Assembly: GCF_002008165.1 (NCBI RefSeq)
Contig: NZ_MRDM01000002.1
Span: 558,001 to 622,000 of the forward strand
Length of the DNA: 64,000 nt
Direction: 5' to 3'
DNA from: Rhizobium laguerreae
GTDB lineage: Bacteria > Pseudomonadota > Alphaproteobacteria > Rhizobiales > Rhizobiaceae
Shown: piece by piece, positions 1 through 8,540 of the stretch
How positions within the stretch are numbered: position 1 is the stretch's first letter
Layout of the letters: each line of letters opens with the position of its first letter
Position numbers and translations under genes: made by a program
The notes under the pieces: generated by a model
Database searches by the model: none
What the model saw: the letters and a program-made list of their open reading frames with translations, nothing else
What the model was told of the DNA's origin: nothing

Positions 1-351
1 GCGCGGATTTTGAATTCGTTCCATCACGTCGGCGTCGCGCGGACGGGTGGGTGCCAGTCCCGCAATCTGCTGGCGGACGAACGGCCACCAGTTCGTTTGC
101 AAGTCTCTGTCGAACCTGCTGGTGTCCGCCACCCCTACAACGTAGCCGACTGGCCGGTCGTCCTGAACGAGAACAAAGGCAAAGTCTTTGGCGAATTTGA
201 GGTAGGGTACCGACCAGATGTAGCCGGGCAGATGCGGGTCGCTATAAAGCGCGCTGGCATCTTCACCGCCATTCGCGGTTTTCAGGCAGATGTCGAAAAG
301 GGCGTCGATATCCGCTTCAGTCGCGGGGCGGATGAAGCAGCTGGTGTCCAT
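1..351 (-). CDS. GNAT-family N-acetyltransferase, C-terminus cut by window edge
   Basis: Reading the minus strand from the ATG at 351 gives an uninterrupted frame to the window edge (117 codons, MDTSCFIRPATEADIDALFD...). A near-ideal Shine-Dalgarno (AGGAGGT) lies about 9 nt upstream, which fixes the start. The opening beta strand and helix (IRPATEADIDALFDI) and the following VLVQDDRPVGYVVGVAD stretch are typical of the first half of a GCN5-related acetyltransferase. The acetyl-CoA loop lies beyond the edge. It is divergent from the sugar ABC transporter at 529. The substrate cannot be told from what is visible. Confidence 0.75.
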   Translation of the reverse strand, partial: MDTSCFIRPATEADIDALFDICLKTANGGEDASALYSDPHLPGYIWSVPYLKFAKDFAFVLVQDDRPVGYVVGVADTSRFDRDLQTNWWPFVRQQIAGLAPTRPRDADVMERIQNPR

Positions 352-528
352 CACTTTGCCACCTCCTGCGTGGCGCTTTGTCATTTTAGGTCGCGAGAGG
401 AGCGGATGCATTGACGATTACCTCAGATTCGCCAGCCAGGCAAAGCTCTGGGGGAAGAAAACGTTCGGCCGCTGCTTGGCGCAAGGCCTGAACGGGGAGT
501 GGAAAATAAACCAGATGAGGTGGAGCAG

Positions 529-1866
529 ATGAAAAGAACCGTGAAATCGATCCGCATACTGCCGGCATACCGATTGAAAGCAGCTGTCGCGCTTGTTGGC
601 GCGGTGCTTTTGAGTTTTGGCCTTTCGGCAGCCGCGCGCGCCGACGACCTGGCTGTGTGGGATGACCAAACCTATGAAGGTCAGAGCGCGGTCATAGAGC
701 AGCTCAACAAGGAGTTCGAAGCTGCGCATCCCGGCGTCACGATCAAGCGCACCGCCCGTACCTTTGATGACATGAAGTTGACGCTGAAGCTTGCGGTTTC
801 GGCAGGTGATGGCCCTGTCATCACGAAAGTCAATCAGGGTGCCGGTGACATGGGAGCGATGGTCAAGGAAGGATTGCTCCTGCCGGTCGACGACTACATC
901 AAAAACTACGGCTGGGATAAGCGCCAGTCGGATTCGGTGCTTGCTCGAGACCGCTGGGAAGATGGAAAATTTGGGGTCGGTAAGACCTACGGCATATCAG
1001 GCCTCGGCGAGATCGTTGGCCTCTACTACAATAAAAAGATCCTCGGCGATGCGGGAGTAGCGCTGCCGCAAACCTTCGAGGAGCTGTTGGCCGGTCTTGA
1101 TAAGCTGAAGGAAAAGGGCGTTGCGCCCTTCATGATGGGCTCGGCAAAGCAGCATCTGGCCCTGCACATGATCGGCGCCATCGAGCAGGCGCATATCGAC
1201 GCGAGCAATCGTGCCGAGCTTGACGATCTGATTTACGGCCGGGGCGGCTCGTGGAACACCAAGGGGAACATCGAATCCGCCAAACTCGTGCAGCAATGGG
1301 CACAGGGCGGTTACTTTTTCCCCGGTTTCGAAGGCATCTCGGGTGACGACGCCGTCCAGCTTTTCATTTCCGGGCAGGGCGCGTTCCTGATCTCCGGAAC
1401 CTGGTATTTCGGTGACATGCAACACAATCCGGATATCGGCTTCATGGCAATTCCCGCCCCGAAAGGTATTGCCAAGCCCATGAGTGTTGGGGGCGTGGAT
1501 CTTGCCTGGGCGATAACGAGCCTTGCCAAAACGAAGCCGACACAGGACGTAGCCGGCGCATATATCGATTATATGGTCTCGGAAAAGGCTGCTGAAACCT
1601 GGGCCAATGCTGGCTATCTTCCGGCAACGTCGCTCGCGGCTGATGCAAAGCCAAAGCTCACGCCGCTCCTCAGCTCCGGCATCGAAATGTGGAAGACACT
1701 CAACGCAAACGACGCCCTCGGACATTACCCCGACTGGTCGAGCCCGACGATGCTGAAGACAATAGACGACAACACGCCGCTTCTTCTGTCCGGCAATATC
1801 ACGCCCGAAGCCTTTGTCGATGCTATGGACAAGGATTATCAGGCGTACCTGAAGGATAAGAAATAA
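529..1866 (+). CDS. ABC transporter extracellular sugar-binding protein (family 1)
   Basis: This is a periplasmic solute-binding protein of 445 aa for a CUT1-type carbohydrate importer. The N-terminus has a basic stretch, a hydrophobic core and an ARA|DD-type signal-peptidase site near residue 38. The mature part looks like the MalE/UgpB class (LAVWDDQTYEG, then KVNQGAGDMGAMVKEG, and a GLYYNKKIL hinge segment). The ATG at 529 is preferred over an in-frame GTG at 499 because GAGGTGGAG sits just before it and the signal peptide then starts correctly. Two permease genes follow, with a stem-loop in the 125-bp gap. The sugar is not predictable; no ATPase gene is seen. Confidence 0.9.
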   Translation: MKRTVKSIRILPAYRLKAAVALVGAVLLSFGLSAAARADDLAVWDDQTYEGQSAVIEQLNKEFEAAHPGVTIKRTARTFDDMKLTLKLAVSAGDGPVITKVNQGAGDMGAMVKEGLLLPVDDYIKNYGWDKRQSDSVLARDRWEDGKFGVGKTYGISGLGEIVGLYYNKKILGDAGVALPQTFEELLAGLDKLKEKGVAPFMMGSAKQHLALHMIGAIEQAHIDASNRAELDDLIYGRGGSWNTKGNIESAKLVQQWAQGGYFFPGFEGISGDDAVQLFISGQGAFLISGTWYFGDMQHNPDIGFMAIPAPKGIAKPMSVGGVDLAWAITSLAKTKPTQDVAGAYIDYMVSEKAAETWANAGYLPATSLAADAKPKLTPLLSSGIEMWKTLNANDALGHYPDWSSPTMLKTIDDNTPLLLSGNITPEAFVDAMDKDYQAYLKDKK

Positions 1867-1880
1867 AGATTGCGGGCGCT

Positions 1881-1909
1881 GGTCACGGCCGTCCCCTGCG
1901 GTCGTGACC
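1881..1909 (+). promoter_or_regulatory. Stem-loop between binding-protein and permease genes
   Basis: GGTCACG at 1881-1887 pairs perfectly with CGTGACC at 1903-1909 around a GC-rich loop that can pair further. There is no T tract, so it is not a classical terminator. Hairpins at this place in sugar ABC operons often protect the binding-protein mRNA or dampen read-through, giving more binding protein than permease. That role here is inferred. Confidence 0.5.
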
Positions 1910-1991
1910 TCAGTCTCGTCGATCCCAATAAATGAGCACTGCGATCGGCTTGCTGCGCGACGACCACAGCTTTAGCTTTATGGAGTAATGG

Positions 1992-2885
1992 ATGAAACGC
2001 TCCGCACTTGATGGCTCGCAACAGACCAATTTTATCTATTTATTGCCTGGATTACTGTTCTACGCGGCTTTTGTCTTTGGACCGATCGTCGCGGCTTTGG
2101 GTTTGAGCCTGACCAGCTGGGACGGCCTGAGCATGCCCAAGTGGGTTGGTCTCGGCAATTACGTCGATCTCTTTTCTGACAGCCGTTTTTATATTGCCTT
2201 GCGTAATAATGCCGAGCTCATGATCTTCTACTGTGTCCTGCCGCTCGTGCTCGGCATAACTCTCGCCGCTTGCGTCTGGAATCTGAAGCAGCGCGAACAA
2301 CTTGCACTGCGCACCTTCTTGTTCCTGCCTTACATCATGCCGACCGCCGTGTTGGGCATCATCTGGGCATGGCTCTACAATCCTGCATTTGGCCCGTTCA
2401 ATCAGTTTCTCAGAGCAGTGGGGTTAGGCGCCTTCGCACTCCCGTGGCTGGGAAATTTCAATTTTGTGCTTCCCGCGGTCGGGATCGTTGCCACCTGGTA
2501 TTTCTTCGGTTTTTGCATGGTCATCTTCCTGACCGGAATTCAGCGCATCGACCCGTCTCTTTTCGACGCTGCCAAGGTCGATGGCGCTTCGGCGCGAAAA
2601 ACCTTTTTCTGGATAACGCTGCCGCTTCTCTTGCCTGAAATAAGGGTGGTTTTGCTCCTGACGGTCATAGCGTCAATCAAAAGCTTCGACCTGATTTTTA
2701 CAATGACCAGGGGCGGACCAGCCAACGCGACGCTCGTGCCGAACATCTACATGTATCAGCTCGGCTTCGAGCTTAATCGGTTCGGCGCCGCAGCGGCCAT
2801 CGCCATTGTCGGCGCGGTCCTCACATTTGTCATCAACTATGCAATTCACCGATTTGTGGGATCGCAGAACAAAGGACGGGCTTGA
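1992..2885 (+). CDS. Sugar ABC transporter permease (MalF/UgpA type)
   Basis: This is an inner-membrane permease of 297 aa with six predicted transmembrane segments. The first spans about residues 14-36 (LLPGLLFYAAFVFGPIVAAL). The cytoplasmic EAA loop that docks on the ATPase is visible around residues 190-212 (DAAKVDGASARKTFF...ITLPLL), with the conserved Gly and LP. The start ATG follows GGAG at a good distance. It overlaps the next permease gene by one base (TGATG), so the two are translationally coupled and should form the heterodimeric channel for the binding protein at 529. Confidence 0.92.
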   Translation: MKRSALDGSQQTNFIYLLPGLLFYAAFVFGPIVAALGLSLTSWDGLSMPKWVGLGNYVDLFSDSRFYIALRNNAELMIFYCVLPLVLGITLAACVWNLKQREQLALRTFLFLPYIMPTAVLGIIWAWLYNPAFGPFNQFLRAVGLGAFALPWLGNFNFVLPAVGIVATWYFFGFCMVIFLTGIQRIDPSLFDAAKVDGASARKTFFWITLPLLLPEIRVVLLLTVIASIKSFDLIFTMTRGGPANATLVPNIYMYQLGFELNRFGAAAAIAIVGAVLTFVINYAIHRFVGSQNKGRA

Positions 2886-3718
2886 TGAGCCGTTGGTCTA
2901 ACATCTCCCCCGGTACGCTATTCCTTCGCCTTGTCCTCTGGCTTCTTGCTTTCGTAACGATCACGCCGTTCCTGCTTCTGCTTCTAACCTCGATAAAGAG
3001 CAAGGCCGACGTTCTGCAGGGTGCATTCGCGCTGCCGGCATATCCGCATTTCGAAAATTACGTCGATGCTTGGAATGCCGGACATTTCAACATTTACTTC
3101 TGGAATTCGATCATCGTTGTCATACCCGTCGTTGCTGCAAGCGTCTTTTTGGGCCTGCTGACTGGTTTTGCCTTCGCCTACCTGTCGTTTCCATTCCGGC
3201 GCACGCTGTTCGCTATCCTGACGCTCGGCATGATGGTGCCGGCGGAAGCCTTCATCATCCCGCTTTATTACGAAATGCGGTATCTGGGATTGATCAATAC
3301 CTATGCGGCTCTGATTTTGCCGCAGATCGCGATGTCGATACCGTTCTCGACGATCTTCCTCGCCAGCGCGATGCAGCAACTGCCGGAAGAAGTTCTCGAA
3401 GCGGCGGTTCTCGATGGCGCCGGACGCTTCCATATCCTGCGCAAGATCGTTATCCCGCTCATGGTGCCGGCAATGTCGACACTGGCGCTGTTCCTGTTCA
3501 TATGGACCTGGAACGAGTTTCTGATTCCGTTCATCCTGGTCAACGACGACGACTATCGGACGCTGCCCCTCGGCATGCTGTTTTTCCAAGGGCGCTATAC
3601 CGTCAACACGCCGGTTCTGACCGCCGGCGCGGTGATTGTCATTTTCCCGCTCATCGTGACTTATCTCATTTTCCAGCGGCGGTTTATTGCCGGCTTGACG
3701 GCAGGAGCGACGAAATAG
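2885..3718 (+). CDS. Sugar ABC transporter permease (MalG/UgpE type)
   Basis: The second permease subunit has 277 aa and six predicted membrane spans. It carries an EAA motif near residues 171-191 (EAAVLDGAGRFHILRKIVIP) and the usual MalG-like end (FQRRFIAGLTAGATK). The ATG at 2885 overlaps the TGA of the preceding gene. A TTG three bases earlier is possible but unlikely. CUT1 systems normally continue with an MalK-like ATPase, but the next gene is on the opposite strand, so this importer must borrow an ATPase encoded elsewhere or before the window. Confidence 0.92.
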   Translation: MSRWSNISPGTLFLRLVLWLLAFVTITPFLLLLLTSIKSKADVLQGAFALPAYPHFENYVDAWNAGHFNIYFWNSIIVVIPVVAASVFLGLLTGFAFAYLSFPFRRTLFAILTLGMMVPAEAFIIPLYYEMRYLGLINTYAALILPQIAMSIPFSTIFLASAMQQLPEEVLEAAVLDGAGRFHILRKIVIPLMVPAMSTLALFLFIWTWNEFLIPFILVNDDDYRTLPLGMLFFQGRYTVNTPVLTAGAVIVIFPLIVTYLIFQRRFIAGLTAGATK

Positions 3719-3743
3719 ACAGCCGCCCCTTGACGGCAACAAC

Positions 3744-4988
3744 TCACGCCGCCTCGTGGCGTCTTCGTTCACGCTTGTGGCGCACTTCCAGCGCCGCGCA
3801 GCCCCAGACCGTGCCGAGCAGCAGATAGACATGGCGCCAGTGGTCGATATCGATGACGTTGCCGATTGTCGCATGGCCGAGAACCGAGATCCAGGCGATC
3901 ATCAGGAAGGGCTGCCACGGTCGGTCGAGCAGCAGGTTTCTGAAACCGAGAGCCAGCGTCCAGAGAAGCATGCCGACGTAGCTGACGAAACCGAGCCAGC
4001 CATAGGAGGTGAGCGACTTCAGCCAGATATTGTGCTCGTCCTCGGGAAACATCGTGCCGAACACCAGCGGGCCGATGCCGAGCGGACGCTCCATCATCAT
4101 GGTGAAGCCGATCCGGTGGCGCTCGAAGCGGCCGAGATGTTCGCCGTCATATTGCTGTACCAGCTGGGCGCGCGCCGAAAACAGTTCGGCGACCTTCGGG
4201 ATCTGCAGCGCCACCAGCAGCGACGCGATCAGCATGATGATCGCCGCCAGCGACAGGACCAGGACTCTCAAGCGAAAGGCGCCGCTGCGCTCTTTCAGCA
4301 GCATGATGAAGATCAACAGCACCACGCCGAGCGCGAAGAGCCCCCAGGCGGCGCGGGAAAAGGAGAGGAAAATCCCGAGCGCAAGCACCAGCAGGGCGGC
4401 GGCCTTCAGCGGCGATTTCTTCAGGTCGCCGACCAGGATACCGTGGACGAGATAGAGCGATGGCGGCACCAGGAAGGGGCCGAAAACATTCGGATCCTGG
4501 AAGGCGCCCTTGGCACGGTCGTAGAGCGTGAAGATTTCCGCGCCCGGAAAGGCGTGGAAATAGCCGAGTATGCCGAGCGCGGAGGTGGCGACGGCGGCAA
4601 AGGTCCAGGCATTGAAGATCAGCGGCAGCCGCTTGTGGCTGTCCTCGATGATTGCCGCGTAGAAGACCGCCGTCAGCGCCAGGAAGGTCGACACCGCGAT
4701 ATACATCGGCGCGGTTGCCAAGTCCTTCATCTGCGTCAGCGACAGCATGCCGCCAATATTGAAGATCAGCAGCAGGGCAAGCAGCGGCGCCACGCTGCAC
4801 GAAATCCTGAGACCCAGGATGAACCAGAGGCCGATCAGCCCCGCCATCCAGAGTTCATAAGGTGCCGGCTCGTCGATCACGAAACCGGAGAGGAAGACGC
4901 CGAAGGCGACAAAAGCCGAGCCGATCAGGCGCAGCGTCATCCGCTGCGGTTGGGCGACACGGGGATATGTCGCCTCGATCGCGCTCAA
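3744..4988 (-). CDS. O-antigen ligase/polymerase-like membrane protein (Wzy_C family)
   Basis: This is a 414-aa polytopic membrane protein with about 10-12 hydrophobic segments. A large periplasmic loop before the last spans carries RFERHRIGFTMMMERPLGIGP and EDEHNIWLKSLTSYG, typical of the O-antigen ligase/Wzy polymerase superfamily. In a polysaccharide locus such a protein polymerises repeat units or transfers glycan from undecaprenyl diphosphate. The frame opens with TTG overlapping the TGA of the priming-transferase gene; an ATG at 4940 is an alternative start. It is the last gene of a minus-strand run 8351-3744 devoted to surface polysaccharide. Confidence 0.8.
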   Translation of the reverse strand: MSAIEATYPRVAQPQRMTLRLIGSAFVAFGVFLSGFVIDEPAPYELWMAGLIGLWFILGLRISCSVAPLLALLLIFNIGGMLSLTQMKDLATAPMYIAVSTFLALTAVFYAAIIEDSHKRLPLIFNAWTFAAVATSALGILGYFHAFPGAEIFTLYDRAKGAFQDPNVFGPFLVPPSLYLVHGILVGDLKKSPLKAAALLVLALGIFLSFSRAAWGLFALGVVLLIFIMLLKERSGAFRLRVLVLSLAAIIMLIASLLVALQIPKVAELFSARAQLVQQYDGEHLGRFERHRIGFTMMMERPLGIGPLVFGTMFPEDEHNIWLKSLTSYGWLGFVSYVGMLLWTLALGFRNLLLDRPWQPFLMIAWISVLGHATIGNVIDIDHWRHVYLLLGTVWGCAALEVRHKRERRRHEAA

Positions 4989-6547
4989 TAGGCGTTTTCC
5001 GTGTTGAGCAGTCGGATCGGCGTCAGGAACAGGATCTTGAGATCGAACCAGAGCGACCAGTTCTCGATGTAGTAGAGGTCGTAGGCCGTGCGGAACTTGA
5101 TCTTCTCGTCATTGTCCACTTCGCCGCGCCAGCCGTTGATCTGCGCCCAGCCGGTGACGCCGGGCTTGACGCGGTGGCGGGCGAAATAACCCTCGACGAC
5201 ATCGGCGAAGGCGCGATCGCGCGCCTGGGCGAGAACGGCATGCGGGCGTGGGCCGACCAGCGAGAGCTCGCCCCTCAAAACGTTGAAAAGCTGCGGCAAT
5301 TCGTCGATCGACGTCTTGCGGATGAAGCGGCCGACGCGGGTGACGCGCGGATCGCCCTTGGTCACCGCGGCCTTGCCGGTGGGGTCGGCCATGGTGGTGT
5401 ACATCGAGCGGAACTTGAAGACGTTGATGATTTCGTTGTTGAAGCCGTGGCGCTTCTGCATGAAGAAGACCGGGCCTTCGGAGGTCGCCTTGATGGCGAT
5501 CGCGGTGGCGATCATCAGCGGCCAGAGCAGTGCCAGCGCGACCAAAGTGAAGAAGAGGTCGAAGCCGCGCTTGGCGACCGAATCCCAGTCGCGGATCGGC
5601 TTTTTGAAAATATCGAGCATCGGCACCGAGCCGACATGCGAATAGGCGCGCGGCCGGAAGCGCAGCCGGTTGGCATGCGCGGCAAGGCGGATATCGACCG
5701 GCAGAACCCAGAGCTTCTTCAAAAGATCGTAGATACGGGCCTCGGCCGACAGCGGCAGGGCGATGATCAGCATGTCGATGCGCGTCAGTCGCACGAATTC
5801 GACGAGTTCGGCGACAGTGCCGAGCTTCGGATAACCGGCGACCATGATCGGCGATCGTTTCTCGCCGCGGTCGTCGAAGATGCCGCAGATACGGATGTCG
5901 TTGTCGGCCTGCTGTTCGAGGATGCGGATCAGGTCCTTGGCCGGCTCGCCGCCGCCGACGATGACGGCGCGCCGTTCCATGATGCCGTTGCGCGCCCAGT
6001 TGCGGATGCCGTAGGCGACGAGGAAGCGCTCGGCCGCAAGGAAGAGCGCGCCTGCGGCGAACCACGGGATATAGGCATCGACCATCGCCCATGTGGTGCC
6101 GCGAATGAGCGCGAACAGGCCGACGCTCAGGAGAAGCGCGATCGTCCAGGAGGCGAGGATGCGTGGCATCAGCCGCAGCTTCGCCCGGAGGGCGGGAATG
6201 GTGTAGGTGTCGGCAAGCTGCAGGCCGATAACGGTCAGGGCCGAAGCGATCGCCGCCATGCCCGCCCGCATCGAGGTGGAATCGCTGCCGTCACCGGGCC
6301 AGAAATAGTGGGAGATCAGGGCGATCGCGAAGAGCGCCAGGAATTCCAGCAGCCGCAATTGGCCGATGATGATCACAGGCGAATTGGTTCCGTCGCGGAA
6401 CTGCTCGGCGATCTGTCGGGCAAAGGGGTTGATTTCGGTCGGGTCGGAAGGCTTCTCCTGACCCGCGCCGCCGCGCGCCTCGACGTCGGAGACCTGCTTG
6501 CGCAGTGCTTCCACGTCGAATTGATCGCCTTTTTCCAGCTTGTTCAT
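4985..6547 (-). CDS. Undecaprenyl-phosphate sugar-1-phosphate transferase (priming enzyme)
   Basis: This is a polyprenol-phosphate hexose-1-phosphate transferase of 520 aa. It has an N-terminal block of membrane spans, a central Rossmann-like CoA_binding_3 region (VIVGGGEPAKDLIRIL, about residues 190-205), another membrane helix and a C-terminal catalytic domain. The domain shows KRGFDLFFTLVALALLWPL, the VFKFRSM motif, DELPQLFNVLRGELSLVGPRP and the KPGVTGWAQINGWRG signature. It starts repeat-unit synthesis by loading a sugar phosphate, probably glucose, onto undecaprenyl phosphate at the inner membrane. Its 3' end overlaps the next gene by four bases. Confidence 0.93.
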   Translation of the reverse strand: MNKLEKGDQFDVEALRKQVSDVEARGGAGQEKPSDPTEINPFARQIAEQFRDGTNSPVIIIGQLRLLEFLALFAIALISHYFWPGDGSDSTSMRAGMAAIASALTVIGLQLADTYTIPALRAKLRLMPRILASWTIALLLSVGLFALIRGTTWAMVDAYIPWFAAGALFLAAERFLVAYGIRNWARNGIMERRAVIVGGGEPAKDLIRILEQQADNDIRICGIFDDRGEKRSPIMVAGYPKLGTVAELVEFVRLTRIDMLIIALPLSAEARIYDLLKKLWVLPVDIRLAAHANRLRFRPRAYSHVGSVPMLDIFKKPIRDWDSVAKRGFDLFFTLVALALLWPLMIATAIAIKATSEGPVFFMQKRHGFNNEIINVFKFRSMYTTMADPTGKAAVTKGDPRVTRVGRFIRKTSIDELPQLFNVLRGELSLVGPRPHAVLAQARDRAFADVVEGYFARHRVKPGVTGWAQINGWRGEVDNDEKIKFRTAYDLYYIENWSLWFDLKILFLTPIRLLNTENAY

Positions 6548-6602
6548 GGGGCTTTTCGCTCGTTGTCACCAAGCGAAATACCAGAAAGCCCCTAAGAAAT
6601 AT

Positions 6603-7772
6603 TTACGAGGCAACGGGCATTGCTTGGCCGGCAGCGGGATTGACGAGCTCATGGTACAATTTCAGGACATCGCCTGCCATGACGGCCGAAGAAAACACCG
6701 CCTTCACCGCCTCGGGCTTCGGCATCGTCCTGGCGTGCCAGTCGGGCGTGCTCAGCGTTTCCGCCATGACGCGGGCGAGATCGTCGGAATTGCCGGGCTC
6801 CACCAGTGCTGCGCTGTCGGCGCCGAGCACCTCGGGAATGCCGCCGACACGGCTTGCGATGATCGTCTTGCCGGCGCCGAGCCCCTCGAGCACGATGTAG
6901 GGCATGGCTTCGGCGCGCGAGGGAACGACGAGGTTCTGCGCCATGGAGAAGGCTTCGTGGACCCGCATGGCCGGCAGCATGCCGATGCGTTTACCAAGGC
7001 CGCGTTCGACCATCATCTCACGGTAGCGGTCGCGATCCGGCCCGTCGCCAATCATCAGCGCCGACAGCGGCCTGCCGAGCAGCCGTTCGGTCTTGGCGAA
7101 GGCATCGACAAACAGATCGGGACCCTTGAGGTCCCGGAGCATTCCGACATAGATGAAATGCACGGCATCCGAGCGAGTCGGGATCGGCTCGAAATCGCGC
7201 TCGCCGATGCCGTTGTAGATCAGTCTCGTCTTCGTCCTTGGCCGTCCGACCTTGCGCGCATAGGTGTCGCGCTCATATTCGCAGATGAAGACCAGCGCAT
7301 CGGTGAAATATTCCTGCAGGCGCTCCATCCGGAGGACGAACTGTCCGCTGAGCGAGGAGCGCGAATAATGCAGGCTTCCGCCATGCGCGGTATAGAGGCG
7401 GGCTACGCGATACCTGTTCACCCGCAACACTGAGCCGGCAAGTCGCGCGAGCACACCGCCTTTGGCGCCGTGTCCGTGCAGCACATCCGGCCGCAAACTT
7501 TTGATTTTCTTGTATGTATCCCACATCGTCGCAATATCGGACGGGCTGATTGAGCGCCGGATCGGCACGCGCGTCAGGCCGAGCGAGAGATAGGGACGGA
7601 TATCGTCGAACAGGCTGTCCTCGTACTCGCCGCCGGTCGAGCTGTCGCAGAGGATGCCGATTTCATGGCCGGCCTTGCTGTGCTCTTCGACGAGATCGCG
7701 GACATGGCGGAAAATTCCGCCGATCGGCGACCTGAAGCAATGGAGGATGCGGAGCGGCTGCTGTTTTGCCAT
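6603..7772 (-). CDS. Glycosyltransferase family 4 (group 1)
   Basis: This is a 389-aa GT-B fold glycosyltransferase. The N-terminal acceptor domain has the RSPIGGIFRHVRDLVEEHSK glycine-rich start and LHGHGAKGGVLARL. The C-terminal nucleotide-sugar domain has FIYVGMLRDLKGPDLFVDAF and the E-x7-E region around EAMPYIVLEGLGAGKTIIAS. It should add a sugar to the lipid-linked repeat unit on the cytoplasmic side. The gene starts 3 nt after the export-lipoprotein gene. It is the only clear non-priming glycosyltransferase in the locus. Donor and linkage are unknown. Confidence 0.9.
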   Translation of the reverse strand: MAKQQPLRILHCFRSPIGGIFRHVRDLVEEHSKAGHEIGILCDSSTGGEYEDSLFDDIRPYLSLGLTRVPIRRSISPSDIATMWDTYKKIKSLRPDVLHGHGAKGGVLARLAGSVLRVNRYRVARLYTAHGGSLHYSRSSLSGQFVLRMERLQEYFTDALVFICEYERDTYARKVGRPRTKTRLIYNGIGERDFEPIPTRSDAVHFIYVGMLRDLKGPDLFVDAFAKTERLLGRPLSALMIGDGPDRDRYREMMVERGLGKRIGMLPAMRVHEAFSMAQNLVVPSRAEAMPYIVLEGLGAGKTIIASRVGGIPEVLGADSAALVEPGNSDDLARVMAETLSTPDWHARTMPKPEAVKAVFSSAVMAGDVLKLYHELVNPAAGQAMPVAS

Positions 7773-7775
7773 CGT

Positions 7776-8351
7776 TCAGAAAAGCCGTTCGCGAACGTAG
7801 ATCGTGTCACCCGCGATAATCGGCCCCGATATGTTGATGCGGCCGGTCAGCACCTGTCCGTTGATCTTGCGGGTGACATCGACCATGCGCTGGTTGGCGC
7901 GGCTGGTGAAACCGCCGGCAACAGCGATGGCATTCTGCACCGTCATGCCGGGAACATAGGCATACTGGCCGGGCTGGCCGACTTCACCCATGATGAAGAC
8001 CGAGCGGTAGCGATCGACATCGATGGTGACGTCGGGATCGCGAAGATAGCCCTGCTGCAGTTTCTGGGCGATCTGTCCCGAGAGTTGCTGCAGGGTTCGG
8101 CCGCGGGCAGGGACCTGGCCGATGAGCGGGAAGGCGACATAACCTGCCTGATCCACCGTATAGGTATTGGTCAGGCTCTGCTGGTCGAAGACGGTAATGC
8201 GCAGCCGATCGCCGCTGTCCAGCGTATAGGGCTGTATGGTGGCCTCGTTGAAGGCCTTCGGCGCCGGCTTGTACGTCGTGCAGCCGCTCAGTGCTGCCGT
8301 CATGGCTGCAAGGCTCAGGGCCAAAAGGATCTTGGGCTGGACGACAGACAT
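7776..8351 (-). CDS. Polysaccharide export lipoprotein (Wza/ExoF-like)
   Basis: This is an outer-membrane polysaccharide export protein of 191 aa. A lipoprotein signal ends in LSGC (lipidated Cys about residue 24). It is followed by a Poly_export domain (LDSGDRLRITVFDQQSLTNT, VDQAGYVAFPLIGQV) and one SLBB-like segment (VFIMGEVGQPGQYAYVPGMT). It is shorter than E. coli Wza (about 380 aa), as is common in rhizobia, where such proteins lack the C-terminal helix barrel. It is divergent from the chain-length protein at 8541, with which it should form the envelope-spanning export channel. Confidence 0.92.
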   Translation of the reverse strand: MSVVQPKILLALSLAAMTAALSGCTTYKPAPKAFNEATIQPYTLDSGDRLRITVFDQQSLTNTYTVDQAGYVAFPLIGQVPARGRTLQQLSGQIAQKLQQGYLRDPDVTIDVDRYRSVFIMGEVGQPGQYAYVPGMTVQNAIAVAGGFTSRANQRMVDVTRKINGQVLTGRINISGPIIAGDTIYVRERLF

Positions 8352-8540
8352 CCGCTTGTGCTCACAAAAATGAACTCGGTGCAGCCGTTATCGATCCGTT
8401 AGGGTTAATGCCCGGTAAAGGGCGCTTGCAATTTCCGGTATCCTTCATCGATCATCGCTCATTTCTCGGCGAGATCGCCATTAACCGTTGAGTTACCATG
8501 GTCGTTTACGCTTACGGCACCTTTGTTGTGGAGTAAGAGC
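8352..8540. promoter_or_regulatory. Divergent intergenic region of the polysaccharide locus
   Basis: These 189 bp separate the minus-strand operon (export lipoprotein onward) from the plus-strand chain-length gene and must hold promoters for both. The sequence is AT-richer than its surroundings and has two GTTA-rich patches (8390-8407 and 8480-8500). No single promoter or operator could be assigned with confidence. Confidence 0.4.

Noticed and set aside
3756..6595. Long plus-strand open frames opposite the polysaccharide genes
   Set aside because: They are antisense shadows of the ligase and priming-transferase genes, with low-complexity charged translations caused by GC-rich third positions.
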